Source: JBFXDW01 sp050180745 (GTDB lineage Bacteria; Pseudomonadota; Alphaproteobacteria; UBA9219). Taken from it: 23,083 bases of DNA. Positions 7,012 through 15,080 of the stretch are shown here, piece by piece. Location of the stretch: NCBI GenBank assembly GCA_050180745.1, contig JBFXDW010000020.1:1-23083 (forward strand), read 5' to 3'. The notes beneath the pieces are model-generated. The model searched no databases. It saw nothing but the letters and a program-made list of their open reading frames with translations, and was not told the DNA's origin. Position 1 is the first letter of the stretch, and every line of letters starts with the position of its first letter. The position numbers and the translations under genes are program-made.

Positions 7012-8040
7012 GTGCGCCTTAATCATATCCTCATAAAGCTTGACCATTTGCGCGGTGACAGCCTCGCGTGTGAAGCCTGAGAGATACTCTTGATACCCCG
7101 TCTCAACCATGTGTTGACAAAGAGCCTTATCGTCTATGGCTCTACGCAGGGCCTTATGAAGCGCCTCAACATCATCAATAGGAACAATCAAGCCATTATC
7201 TTCATCCCTAATATGAGCGGCAGGTCCTGCGCTCGCAGCCGCTACAAAAGGCCGCTTTGCCGCCCATGCCTCTAGAATAACCGTTCCGAAAGGCTCATAG
7301 CGCGAGGGCAAGCAGCATATATTGCACGCCTTCAGAAGAGCGCCTCGGTCCGTACGCCAGCCAAGAAAACGCACACGTTCTTCCATTCCTAATTCAGCCG
7401 TCAACGCCTTTAGCTCTTTTTCAAGCGGACCGTCTCCAGCTAGCCACAAATAGGCTTCAGGAATGTCTAAAGCCGCCCTCAAGAGCGTATCCAAGCCCTT
7501 CTTCTGATGAAGACGTGACAACGCCAAGATAAGAGGCGCATTAACCGGTGTATCAAGCGAAGCACGATCCGTCGCCTCCTCATCCTTCACGGTTGGAAAG
7601 GTTGGCACATAATGCGCTTTATCACGCGCCACACCTTTTGCAACCATGTGATCAGCGATGCCCTGTGTCACACCCACGAACTGTGTACAGCGCTTAAAAT
7701 TGGCTGGATCATAATAACCGCCAAACCAGCCAATCACGGGCCCTTTATCCCAAGCAGGCATCAAACTTGCCGCACGCCGCATCCAGCAATGGATAAGGTC
7801 GGGCTGTTCCCGTTCGATAAGTTTTTTTAACCGATAGCGTTGAATAAAACGAATCCGACATTTCAGAACATCTGTGGCCAAAGAAACACCCGCTTGACGC
7901 ATCTCTTCCGTACGCGGCGCATCAGGAGCCACAACACATATTTGCTCAACACCTTCTTGATGAAGGCTGAGCATAATATCCGTAGAATAGGTCTCGGCCC
8001 CGCCCTGTCCTCGGCCCGCCATGATGTGAAGAATTTTCAT
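7009..8040 (-). CDS. GT4-family glycosyltransferase
   Basis: This 343-residue protein is a GT-B fold, retaining glycosyltransferase of the glycosyl transferases group 1 (GT4) family, which transfers sugars from nucleotide donors to lipid, protein or glycan acceptors on the cytoplasmic side. The N-terminal domain opens with MKILHIMAGRGQGGAETY, typical of GT4. The C-terminal donor-binding domain has ALSRLHQKKGLD at 173-184, AGDGP at 201-205 and the E-x7-E element E249-E257 (EPFGTVILE). There is no membrane segment. AAGGA seven bases upstream supports the start, and only 2 bp separate it from the phosphatase gene before it, so the two form an operon. The TGA stop is made by a copy of the GAGCCTGTTCA repeat, so the extreme C-terminus may be changed. 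The acceptor is unknown. Confidence 0.87.
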   Translation of the reverse strand: MKILHIMAGRGQGGAETYSTDIMLSLHQEGVEQICVVAPDAPRTEEMRQAGVSLATDVLKCRIRFIQRYRLKKLIEREQPDLIHCWMRRAASLMPAWDKGPVIGWFGGYYDPANFKRCTQFVGVTQGIADHMVAKGVARDKAHYVPTFPTVKDEEATDRASLDTPVNAPLILALSRLHQKKGLDTLLRAALDIPEAYLWLAGDGPLEKELKALTAELGMEERVRFLGWRTDRGALLKACNICCLPSRYEPFGTVILEAWAAKRPFVAAASAGPAAHIRDEDNGLIVPIDDVEALHKALRRAIDDKALCQHMVETGYQEYLSGFTREAVTAQMVKLYEDMIKAH

Positions 8041-8042
8041 AC

Positions 8043-8774
8043 TTAATCCTTTGTGTTCATGAATCCTTGCGTCTGCCCGTCGAGAATAAGACAGGTCAAC
8101 ACGCCCGTTGCATAAGCGCCCGTATCAATGCCAATGCGATTAGGCCTTATTTCTGGCTCTGTCTTGATCGTATGACCGTGGACGATAACAGATTCAAATT
8201 CGTAATCAGAGAATAAGAATTCTCCGCGAATTGTCATTTTATCTTCATCCACCTGCTGATCCAAAGGAACAAAAGGCCGCGCCCCAGCATGTGCAAAAAA
8301 ATAATCGCCAAATGTCACAGAAGCCAACGTATTCTTAAAAAAAGCTTTGTGCTCAGACGGCATTTTTTCTTTCAGCTCATCATGCAGCGCTTCCATTTTT
8401 TTAGGTGTTGGCAGACCCGCCCCACGGATTCCATAGCTCGCCAAACAAGCAAGCCCCCCAAACTCAAGCCAACGTAAAGCAATGTCAAAATCTCCTTTTA
8501 AAAAACGAAGAAGGTAATTGTCATGATTGCCGCGCAAAAAAACGGGATCAATTTTCTCAGGAAAAGGCTGAAGCAATAGATCAATAACTTTTTTTGAATC
8601 CAACCCACGATCTATATAATCGCCCAGAAAGATGATTTTTTTATTCTTCTTAGGATAGCTCTGCGCGTCTTTTTCGATCTCTGCCAAAAGACGCACCAAG
8701 AGGTCGGCGCGACCATGAATGTCGCCAACCACATAAATGCGTTGGTCAGGCAAGGTATTAGGTTTTCTCATCAT
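8043..8774 (-). CDS. Calcineurin-like metallophosphatase (Ser/Thr phosphatase / ApaH-like)
   Basis: The 243-residue protein carries the full metallophosphoesterase motif set: GDIHG at 17-21, GDYIDRG at 51-57, GNHDN at 82-86, HAG at 162-164 and HGHT at 199-202. These ligate the two metals and bind the phosphate. The spacing is that of PPP-type bacterial protein phosphatases (PrpA/PrpE, lambda-phosphatase) and small diadenosine tetraphosphatases; sequence alone does not separate these. It precedes the glycosyltransferase by 2 bp and follows flgL by 58 bp on the same strand. No ribosome site is obvious. A GCCGC-atgatg-GCGGC hairpin (8776-8791) lies directly before the ATG, and the frame is open upstream, so an alternative start or coupling is possible. 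Confidence 0.87.
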   Translation of the reverse strand: MMRKPNTLPDQRIYVVGDIHGRADLLVRLLAEIEKDAQSYPKKNKKIIFLGDYIDRGLDSKKVIDLLLQPFPEKIDPVFLRGNHDNYLLRFLKGDFDIALRWLEFGGLACLASYGIRGAGLPTPKKMEALHDELKEKMPSEHKAFFKNTLASVTFGDYFFAHAGARPFVPLDQQVDEDKMTIRGEFLFSDYEFESVIVHGHTIKTEPEIRPNRIGIDTGAYATGVLTCLILDGQTQGFMNTKD

Positions 8775-8832
8775 GGCCGCATGATGGCGGCTTGAGGGCC
8801 AAGAATCAATCTAAATCTGGTGCCGCAATGGG

Positions 8833-9807
8833 TTAAATATAATCCGCCAAGGACAGCTGTAACAACGTCCCTGTCGCAGAATAAGAAGCCTCCAACTGCG
8901 TCTGCAAAAGAGTAATCTTAATCCCAATTTCATTGATATCCACAGCAGAAATATTATCCGCTTGATCTTGAAGGCTTGTAATCTTCGACTCGATCAAGCT
9001 TTTGGCATCATCAAGCTGATTATAGGCATTTGTTGCCGCCGTATGAATTGAACGAATATCCGATGTCCCCTCAGAGATCAGGCTCGTTGCCGTTTTCATA
9101 TACTCTGTATAATTATCGGGATCTTGCGTTGCCGCATAAGCCCAACGCAACCCCATAATGACTTTTTGAAACCCCTCTTCATTACTGTTAATGCCATATG
9201 TGATGGTTGTGCTTGAATCAATAGCTGTCGAACAATTAACGTTAGCCGCAGCAACTTGTTTTTCTGTATCAAGAGAATCATAATCTGCATCATATGACGG
9301 AACAGCGTTTCCCGTTGTAATATAAGGCGATGTCTCCGTCGGAGGAACTGGTAGATTCTGAATATTCGTCACAGGTGCTGTCGTGTAACGCGATCCTGAA
9401 TAAAGATAACGCTCTCCCGACTTCTGATTGAGGTAATAGGTCATCTGATCCATATAACTTAAAATCTGCGTTGACAGAGAGTCAACGGTCTCCTCATTAT
9501 ACGTTTGTTGCCCCACAAGAGCGCTATAAGCTGTACTGAGCGTATCTTCGATGCCTGTCAGCGTACTGTCATACATTTCAAGACGCGTTTCTAACGTCGA
9601 AATAACGTCAAGATACCCCTCTTGTTCTGCAACGGTACTCGTGACATCCAAAAGCGTTTGAGCATTGCTTGCCGAATAATCCGTCAGATTAGTTGAATAA
9701 ACCTTGGTCGTTAGCTGCTCTGTAAGCTTGGACAACAGCGCCTGACTAGATGTCAGGTTTGTCATAACGCTTGTTTGAAGGCCTAATGTGGATAATGTTT
9801 CTACCAT
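8833..9807 (-). CDS. flgL: Flagellar hook-associated protein FlgL (HAP3)
   Basis: FlgL forms the second layer of the hook-filament junction and is exported through the flagellar type III system. The 324-residue product has the flagellin-like plan: N-terminal helices (LSKLTEQLTTKVYSTNLTDY), a variable centre, and a C-terminal helical region ending LLQLSLADYI. The motif SGERYLYSGSRYTTAPV is characteristic of FlgL. I chose the ATG at 9807 because AAAGGA precedes it and MVETLSTLGLQ resembles a normal FlgL beginning; a start at 9840 would overlap flgK. It follows flgK by 10 bp and is the third gene of flgE-flgK-flgL. There is no signal peptide, as expected for a type III substrate. Confidence 0.9.
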   Translation of the reverse strand: MVETLSTLGLQTSVMTNLTSSQALLSKLTEQLTTKVYSTNLTDYSASNAQTLLDVTSTVAEQEGYLDVISTLETRLEMYDSTLTGIEDTLSTAYSALVGQQTYNEETVDSLSTQILSYMDQMTYYLNQKSGERYLYSGSRYTTAPVTNIQNLPVPPTETSPYITTGNAVPSYDADYDSLDTEKQVAAANVNCSTAIDSSTTITYGINSNEEGFQKVIMGLRWAYAATQDPDNYTEYMKTATSLISEGTSDIRSIHTAATNAYNQLDDAKSLIESKITSLQDQADNISAVDINEIGIKITLLQTQLEASYSATGTLLQLSLADYI

Positions 9808-9817
9808 GATTTTCCTT

Positions 9818-11566
9818 TTAAATGTTCGAGAGAACATCAAATAGTTCGTTTGTCACTGTCATCACACGTGCTGAAGCCGTATAGGCCTGTTGCAAGGTGA
9901 CAAGAAGAACCATCTCTTCATCTGTATTGACCCCCGTCTTGTTCGCAAGCTTTTCCTCAAGATAAGCGGCCTGCTCTACTGCTGTGTCCGTCAAAGACGA
10001 AATATTACTCGCATCCTGTTGAAAGCTCGCCAAAACTGATGTCACGATTGTGCGATAACTGGCACCATTCGCATTCAACCCGTCTGCAGAAAGAAGGCGC
10101 GTTGCATCTGTCAAGGATGAAACGACATCCCCCGCACTTGCGACTTTAACTGTTGCGGTTCCATTAAGAAGCGCCGCATTAACTTCTATGTTTGTCCTAT
10201 CGGTTCCTATAAAAAAGTCACTCGCCAACTCAGCTGGTGAATCTTCATCTGCACCACCATAAAGCGTATATGTTGCAGGAAGCGTTCCATCATTAAGCGT
10301 TGTTGGGTCAAGATCAAAGGTACTATGTGCTGTCGCCGTAACAAGCGTTGATGGCAACGTGTTAATCGCACTAATCAAATTCGTCCAATCATAAGGACCC
10401 GACCCAATATCAATATTATCTATATTTTCTGTTGTCGTCCCATCTGTAATGGTAATCTGATAAGTGCCTACCGTTGTCCCATTATCAATCGTATAGGAAA
10501 TACTATTTCCTGAGGAACCGGCTGTAACCGCTGTCATACGCATAGCCCCAGACAGCAAATACTGGGACGCAACAGCATCCCCTGTAGTGCTTGCGCTATT
10601 ATAAGCAGACGCAAATGTAGCTTCTCCAGAAGTCGCCGTTGTTGTCGTGCTTAAAAAGCAATCAGCAAGAAGATCAAGCTGCGAACGAAGTTTTTGAATA
10701 ACGCTTACGCCAGATTCTGTGCTTGCTGGCGAAGTCGTAGAGCGGAAATCAATAAGCCCCTCAAGCGCACCACCAACAAGCGTTTCGTTCAAGGAATCAG
10801 ATAAATTACCAGACTCATAAATATCCGTCCCATTATAAACAAAGCTGGCAACTGACGAACCGTCGATTAACTGATAGCCCCCTTTGGTATAAAGCGCGAT
10901 TTGACCATTGTCGCGCGACATCACCTGCACATCAAGAAGCTCCGAGATCTTCAAAATAACTTGATCTCGCTCATCCTCTAAATTCGTTGGCGACATATTG
11001 GATGTCGTAAGAAGAGAAATCTTATCATTAAGAGACTGGACCTGCTCAAGATATGCATTAAGATCACTTACCGAGCTTTTGATGCTGTTGGTACAATCAC
11101 GATCCAATTCCTCAATACCCGCAGCCAACCGCTGGATCTCGTTACTGAGATTAACGGCACTCTGAATAACTTGCTGTTGGCTCACAGAGCTTTCCGGTGA
11201 CGCAGATAGCTCCGTCCACGCATTAATAAAAGCCGTTGTAACAGTCGTAATTTGCGGCTCATCGCTTGAGCTAATCCCCAGCAGATCAAGCGCTTTTTGC
11301 ATATAGGTATCCTGCGCCGCCAGCTTGCCTGCATCAGATGTCGCAGAACTAAGCGAGGTAAAAAGCGCCTGATCCGTTGAACGAGCAAAACCTACGACCT
11401 GAACGCCGCTGCCTGCCTGCCCCAAGGTTCCCGAAGAAAGAAGAGCCTCTTTCTTCGTAAAACCGTCAACGCTCGCGTTGGCAATGTTATCCGCCGTAAC
11501 CTCAAGACGCGTTGAAGTCGTCTTGATTCCCGAAAGAGAAATGGAAAGAGCGGACGCAAGAGACAT
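9818..11566 (-). CDS. flgK: Flagellar hook-associated protein FlgK (HAP1)
   Basis: FlgK is the first hook-filament junction protein, secreted by the flagellar type III apparatus. The 582-residue protein starts with the conserved rod/hook N-terminus (ALSISLSGIKTTSTRLEV, DNIANASVDGFTKKE) and ends with the matching C-terminal helix (LVTLQQAYTASARVMTVTN). The helical D1 features lie around 120-210, including NLEDERDQVILKISELLDV. Residues 341-441 form a beta-rich insert (TAVTAGSSGNSISYTI, YQITITDGTTTEN, DIGSGPYDWT) that closely matches residues 271-364 of FlgE encoded next door. That shared piece is not part of the FlgK core and is probably surface-exposed on the junction. The gene lies 39 bp behind flgE. 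Confidence 0.95.
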   Translation of the reverse strand: MSLASALSISLSGIKTTSTRLEVTADNIANASVDGFTKKEALLSSGTLGQAGSGVQVVGFARSTDQALFTSLSSATSDAGKLAAQDTYMQKALDLLGISSSDEPQITTVTTAFINAWTELSASPESSVSQQQVIQSAVNLSNEIQRLAAGIEELDRDCTNSIKSSVSDLNAYLEQVQSLNDKISLLTTSNMSPTNLEDERDQVILKISELLDVQVMSRDNGQIALYTKGGYQLIDGSSVASFVYNGTDIYESGNLSDSLNETLVGGALEGLIDFRSTTSPASTESGVSVIQKLRSQLDLLADCFLSTTTTATSGEATFASAYNSASTTGDAVASQYLLSGAMRMTAVTAGSSGNSISYTIDNGTTVGTYQITITDGTTTENIDNIDIGSGPYDWTNLISAINTLPSTLVTATAHSTFDLDPTTLNDGTLPATYTLYGGADEDSPAELASDFFIGTDRTNIEVNAALLNGTATVKVASAGDVVSSLTDATRLLSADGLNANGASYRTIVTSVLASFQQDASNISSLTDTAVEQAAYLEEKLANKTGVNTDEEMVLLVTLQQAYTASARVMTVTNELFDVLSNI

Positions 11567-11605
11567 AATAACAACTCTTCAAGAAAGATAAGAAAAAGCC
11601 AAAAG

Positions 11606-13252
11606 CTAACGAATGATGTTAATGGCTTCTTGCATCATATTGTTGGCTGTGGTGATAGTTTTAGCATTCGCTGAATAGATCTGCTGAGCTTGGATGAGCT
11701 TTGTAAACTCACTAGCGATATCCACATTTGAACCTTCAAGAGCATTTCCATTGATACTTCCCGCACCGTTCGATCCAGCTGAGCTGTATCGCGCTGAACC
11801 AGAAGCAAGTGTTTGCGCAAAAGCACCACCCGTCATCCGCTGTAGCTCGCCTTCCGCGAAAAACTGAACAACCGGAATCTGCGCAATCGTCCGAGACCTA
11901 CCATTGTCATAATTCAGAGTTACGTAGCCATTCTCATCAATACCCAAAGACTGGAACGATCCACGCGGGATACCGTTTTGCTCTAAGGTAGTCACAGACA
12001 CGGTCGTATCATCGAACTGCGTCACACCGCTGGAGGTATCATAAGCACCAAAATCAATTGTAAAGCTCTGTGAACCTGCTCCAACAAAATCAAGACTAAA
12101 GGTAATCTCTGCGCTATTTACAAGCTCAGCCGTGTTATCAACAACCGTATAGTGTTCTGCAGCCGCTCCTCCGGTTAGATCGTATGTTGCAGGTAGTGTC
12201 AACGTCGTTGGATCAAGGTCGCCCGAGTTGCTTAACGCTGCTGTCGCAAGCGCACCACCATTGATAGCATTCCTCATAGTAGTCCAGTCATAAGGACCAG
12301 AGCCTATATCAATGTTGTCGTAATTTTCCGTTGTCGTACCATCTGTAATCGTGATCTGATATCCTGAAACGCTTCCCGCCTCGATTGTATAGGAAAGGTC
12401 ATTACCTGCAGTCCCAGCTGTAGCTGCCGTTAGAGTCAGCGCATCAGTCAACGTACTTGTTGCCGTTTGTATAGGCGTTGCCGCACCAATAGAGTTAATC
12501 GTACCTGCATTCGTTGTATCATTGAATGTAAAAGGCATTGTAACAGTATAATCTGAATATGTTGCTGGCGTTCCTCCATCCGAAACAGCATCAGGTACAA
12601 CAACCTCTAAACTCCATGTGTTTGTACCCGTCTTCGTCCAAGTAAAAGTCATATCATGCTCTCCACCAAGAGAGTCATAGACCTGAACGGTCGAAGGAGA
12701 AGAGGCAAAGTTCGTTGCCGCACTTGAGGGCAAGTTGGCCGCATAGGTTACAGTACTTGTTCCCACAGGATTATCCAGAAGAGCAGAAATCTGGATAGGG
12801 TCAACCGAGGAAGTATCAACGACACCATTAGCATCAACAGTATACCCAGTCAGATAATAGCCCCCCGAATTAACAAGATAACCATTCTTATTAAGAGAAA
12901 AATCGCCTGCTCTCGTGAAATAAGTCGTATCACCAAAAGTCTCCAACCCATTGGCATCAACGATAGCCGCCCGAACAGGAAAATAACCAGACCCCGATAT
13001 AGCCAACGAAGTCGCACTATCATCCTCGGTAATCGTCCCTTGTGTGGCATTGGTATATTGCGGCGTTGCCCGCACACCACCCGGATCATTCACTGTCGAG
13101 GATGACTGCGTCACCAAACTCTCAAAACGCGTATTAATGCCTTTGTACCCCGTTGTTTGGGAGTTCGCCAAATTATCGGAAATATTGCCAATTGAAGCGG
13201 ATTGAGCAGCAAGCCCACCCACGGCGACTTGCAGAGCGGCATAAATAGACAT
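11606..13252 (-). CDS. flgE: Flagellar hook protein FlgE
   Basis: FlgE polymerises into the hook that joins rod to filament. The 548-residue product has the N-terminal signature MSIYAALQVAVGGLAAQS, DNLANSQTTGYKG at 26-38 and the C-terminal block NGNALEGSNVDIASEFTKLI at 501-520, followed by the usual terminal helix. It is longer than the ~400 residues of enteric FlgE, with extra central domains. Residues 271-364 are nearly the same module as in FlgK. I chose the ATG at 13252 (preceded by AAGAGGTG) over an in-frame start at 13291. A sigma-54-type promoter (13325-13339) lies upstream, so this gene heads the flgE-flgK-flgL unit, probably expressed late in flagellar assembly. Confidence 0.95.
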   Translation of the reverse strand: MSIYAALQVAVGGLAAQSASIGNISDNLANSQTTGYKGINTRFESLVTQSSSTVNDPGGVRATPQYTNATQGTITEDDSATSLAISGSGYFPVRAAIVDANGLETFGDTTYFTRAGDFSLNKNGYLVNSGGYYLTGYTVDANGVVDTSSVDPIQISALLDNPVGTSTVTYAANLPSSAATNFASSPSTVQVYDSLGGEHDMTFTWTKTGTNTWSLEVVVPDAVSDGGTPATYSDYTVTMPFTFNDTTNAGTINSIGAATPIQTATSTLTDALTLTAATAGTAGNDLSYTIEAGSVSGYQITITDGTTTENYDNIDIGSGPYDWTTMRNAINGGALATAALSNSGDLDPTTLTLPATYDLTGGAAAEHYTVVDNTAELVNSAEITFSLDFVGAGSQSFTIDFGAYDTSSGVTQFDDTTVSVTTLEQNGIPRGSFQSLGIDENGYVTLNYDNGRSRTIAQIPVVQFFAEGELQRMTGGAFAQTLASGSARYSSAGSNGAGSINGNALEGSNVDIASEFTKLIQAQQIYSANAKTITTANNMMQEAINIIR

Positions 13253-13324
13253 TGAACAACACCTCTTAATTAATTTTGTAAGCGACGGCAAAAAGAGCCA
13301 TCAGGAAACCCCACCAGAGCTTAC

Positions 13325-13339
13325 GCAAACCTTATGCCA
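13325..13339 (-). promoter_or_regulatory. Sigma-54 promoter of flgE
   Basis: Read on the minus strand the site is TGGCATAAGGTTTGC, which fits TGGCACG-rNNN-TTGC at all but two positions, with the invariant GG and GC at the correct 10-base spacing. Transcription would start near 13313, about 60 bases before the flgE ATG. Confidence 0.8.
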
Positions 13340-13460
13340 AAACTGAATCTCATTGTTTTTTGGGGTAAAATGGAATCTTTTGAATCAGTTGGCAAACCTG
13401 CAAGGCAAGTTTTTCCGCATGCAGAGGTAAAAAACACCCCCTTTCAAAATTCTGTGCCGC

Positions 13461-13489
13461 TTGACAAGAAAAAAGAACTAAACTAGAAC
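13461..13489 (+). promoter_or_regulatory. lexA promoter with overlapping LexA (SOS) box
   Basis: TTGACA at 13461-13466 is a perfect -35 hexamer, and TAGAAC at 13484-13489, 17 bases on, can serve as -10. Overlapping it is GAAC-TAAACTA-GAAC (13475-13489), which is exactly GAAC-N7-GAAC, the reverse complement of the alphaproteobacterial LexA box GTTC-N7-GTTC. LexA bound here would cover the -10 region, giving autorepression and SOS induction of lexA. Confidence 0.85.
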
Positions 13490-13503
13490 ATAATAGGTAC
13501 ATA

Positions 13504-13604
13504 TAGTCATTAAATTAAGAATTTCCACTAGGAACGAGGAGCGCAGTGGACTAATCGCTCCATAAGCGACGAGTGACCACGTGGAAAACTTAATTAAATG
13601 ACTA
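13504..13604. repeat. 101-bp palindromic element in the lexA leader
   Basis: The ends are near-perfect inverted repeats: TAGTCATT-AATTAAG-TTTCCAC at 13504-13528 against 13581-13604, with one bulged base and two or three mismatches. An inner stem GGAGCG/CGCTCC (13538-13543 and 13556-13561) adds to the fold. TA flanks the GTCATT termini on both sides. The element has no coding capacity and differs in sequence from the other two palindromic elements in the window. It lies between the lexA promoter and the lexA start codon, so it would be transcribed into the leader. Confidence 0.7.
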
Positions 13605-13634
13605 CAACTTATACATAAAGCAGGGAGCTCCCTC

Positions 13635-14315
13635 GTGTTGACAAAAAAACAGAAAGAATTGCTGCTCTACATCCATGACTCCTTGCAGCAAGAAGGGGTG
13701 ACGCCCTCCTTTGATGAAATGAAAATGGCATTGGGCTTACGTTCTAAATCAGGAATTCACCGCCTCATCACAGGGCTGGAGGAACGTGGCTTTATTAAGC
13801 GTTTACCCCATAGGGCACGCGCCATTGAGATTCTACGCCTCCCAGAAAATAAAGATACACCCCCGCTTCACGCCCTGAAACAAGCGGCCCAACATGTTGT
13901 AGAGGAAATCGCAACAGCCTTATCTGTTCCTCTCTATGGAAAAATTGCCGCAGGTACGCCTATCGAAGCCATAAGCGATGTACAAAACCAGATTGAAGTA
14001 CCACCTGCCCTCCTAACAAATGTCAAAGGCGGCCTGACAGGCGAACATTATGCGCTGGAAGTGGCTGGCGATTCGATGATTGAAGCTGGTATCATGAATG
14101 GCGATCATGTGCTCATCCGTCGCACAGATACGGCAGAAAATGGTGCCATTATCGTAGCATTAGTGGACGATCAGGAAGCAACACTAAAATATCTGGAACG
14201 CCGCAAGGGCACACTAGCCCTTGTACCGGCTAATAAAGATTATGAAACGCAACTTTATGATCCACGGCGCGTGAAAGTCCAAGGCCGCCTTGTTGGCCTC
14301 ATAAGGAAGTATTAG
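13635..14315 (+). CDS. lexA: SOS repressor LexA
   Basis: LexA represses DNA-repair genes and is inactivated by RecA-stimulated self-cleavage. The 226-residue protein has an N-terminal winged helix (DSLQQEGVTPSFDEMKMALG, then LRSKSGIHRLITGLEERG) with the sequence typical of alphaproteobacterial LexA. The cleavage site is Ala106-Gly107 in YGKIAAG. The catalytic dyad is Ser147 (GDSMIEAG) and Lys185 (ATLKYL), so the protein should be cleavable. The start codon is GTG at 13635, with GGGAG seven bases upstream; TTG at 13638 is an alternative. The promoter carries its own LexA box, and a palindromic element sits in the leader. It is followed by hpf and ptsN on the same strand. Confidence 0.96.
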   Translation: MLTKKQKELLLYIHDSLQQEGVTPSFDEMKMALGLRSKSGIHRLITGLEERGFIKRLPHRARAIEILRLPENKDTPPLHALKQAAQHVVEEIATALSVPLYGKIAAGTPIEAISDVQNQIEVPPALLTNVKGGLTGEHYALEVAGDSMIEAGIMNGDHVLIRRTDTAENGAIIVALVDDQEATLKYLERRKGTLALVPANKDYETQLYDPRRVKVQGRLVGLIRKY

Positions 14316-14354
14316 CCACATCAACTTCTTTTAAAATCAATAAGTTACAAATAG

Positions 14355-14401
14355 GCCAAGGATGTCCTCTTGACTCGGCGGCTAAGAGGACTATCCTTGG
14401 C
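14355..14401 (+). promoter_or_regulatory. Strong stem-loop between lexA and hpf
   Basis: GCCAAGGATGTCCTCTT (14355-14371) pairs with AAGAGGACTATCCTTGGC (14384-14401) with a single bulge and a 12-base loop. There is no T-tract after it, so it is not a standard intrinsic terminator. It may protect the lexA 3' end, act as a leader structure for hpf, or be part of a small RNA. The surrounding 179 bases hold no other feature I can support. Confidence 0.6.
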
Positions 14402-14494
14402 AGACTCGCGCCGTGGAAGAGGATACCTTTGAGTCCTTTCATGCGCTTTATCGTACGCCATGGCTGTTTAACATCTAACTTTTCGGGTTTGTTC

Positions 14495-15067
14495 ATGAAG
14501 CTCTCTGTTAAAGGTAAGCAAATCGACGTTGGTGATGCTCTACGTGAGCATGTAGAAACACAACTGCAAGACATCGTCGGTAAATTTTTTAGCGATTCTA
14601 TTGATGCACAAGTAACCTTCTCGCGGCAGGCACATCTGTTCTGCACGGATATTACGGTTCATGCGGGACGTGGCCTTGTTCTGCAAAGCACAGGTGAAGC
14701 CGCTGATGCCTACCCCTCATTTGACGCCGCCGCCGACCGTATGGCTGAGCGTCTGCGCCGCCACAAAAACCGTCTTAAAAAACACCACATGGATCAAAGC
14801 CGCAAAGAAGCGGTTGAAGTCCAAAGCTTCGTTTTAGAGGCCTCACAAGAGGACATAAAAGAGGACGGAACAGATAATCCTGTTGTTGTTGCTGAAATGA
14901 CAACGCCAGTAGCCCATCTAACCGTAAGCGAAGCCGTGATGCGCCTTGATCTGAGCGGTGAATCGGCTCTGTTGTTCCACAACATGGCACATGGCGGGCT
15001 AAATATGGTTTATCGTCGGAGCGACGGTCATATTGGCTGGGTTGACCCCCAAGGCCAAGCGGCATAG
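14495..15067 (+). CDS. hpf: Ribosome hibernation-promoting factor, long form (HPF/RaiA)
   Basis: HPF binds the small ribosomal subunit and inactivates ribosomes under starvation; long forms also pair ribosomes through their C-terminal domain. The 190-residue protein has the N-terminal sigma-54-modulation domain (MKLSVKGKQIDVGDALREHV; QVTFSRQAH; the basic RRHKNRLKKHH near 88-98) and, after a variable linker, the C-terminal domain at about 130-187 (LTVSEAVMRLDLSGESALLF, then YRRSDGHIGWVDP). I placed the start at 14495 because MKLSVKGKQIDVG is the conserved family beginning and gives the normal length; TTG at 14429 and ATG at 14441 would add an atypical tail. The ribosome site is weak. ptsN follows 13 bp later. 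The usual rpoN neighbour is not here; lexA takes its place. Confidence 0.93.
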   Translation: MKLSVKGKQIDVGDALREHVETQLQDIVGKFFSDSIDAQVTFSRQAHLFCTDITVHAGRGLVLQSTGEAADAYPSFDAAADRMAERLRRHKNRLKKHHMDQSRKEAVEVQSFVLEASQEDIKEDGTDNPVVVAEMTTPVAHLTVSEAVMRLDLSGESALLFHNMAHGGLNMVYRRSDGHIGWVDPQGQAA

Positions 15068-15080
15068 CAGGATCAGAACA

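Noticed and set aside
8776..8791. Hairpin between flgL and the phosphatase gene as a terminator
   Set aside because: The five-base stem has no T-run in either direction, so it does not qualify as an intrinsic terminator.
13390..13401. Second sigma-54-like sequence TGGCAAACCTGC upstream of lexA
   Set aside because: The distance between GG and GC is seven bases instead of ten, so it cannot be a sigma-54 promoter.
14299..14646. 115-codon minus-strand frame across the lexA-hpf gap
   Set aside because: It runs through the stem-loop and into hpf antisense, has no plausible start signal and no recognisable domain.
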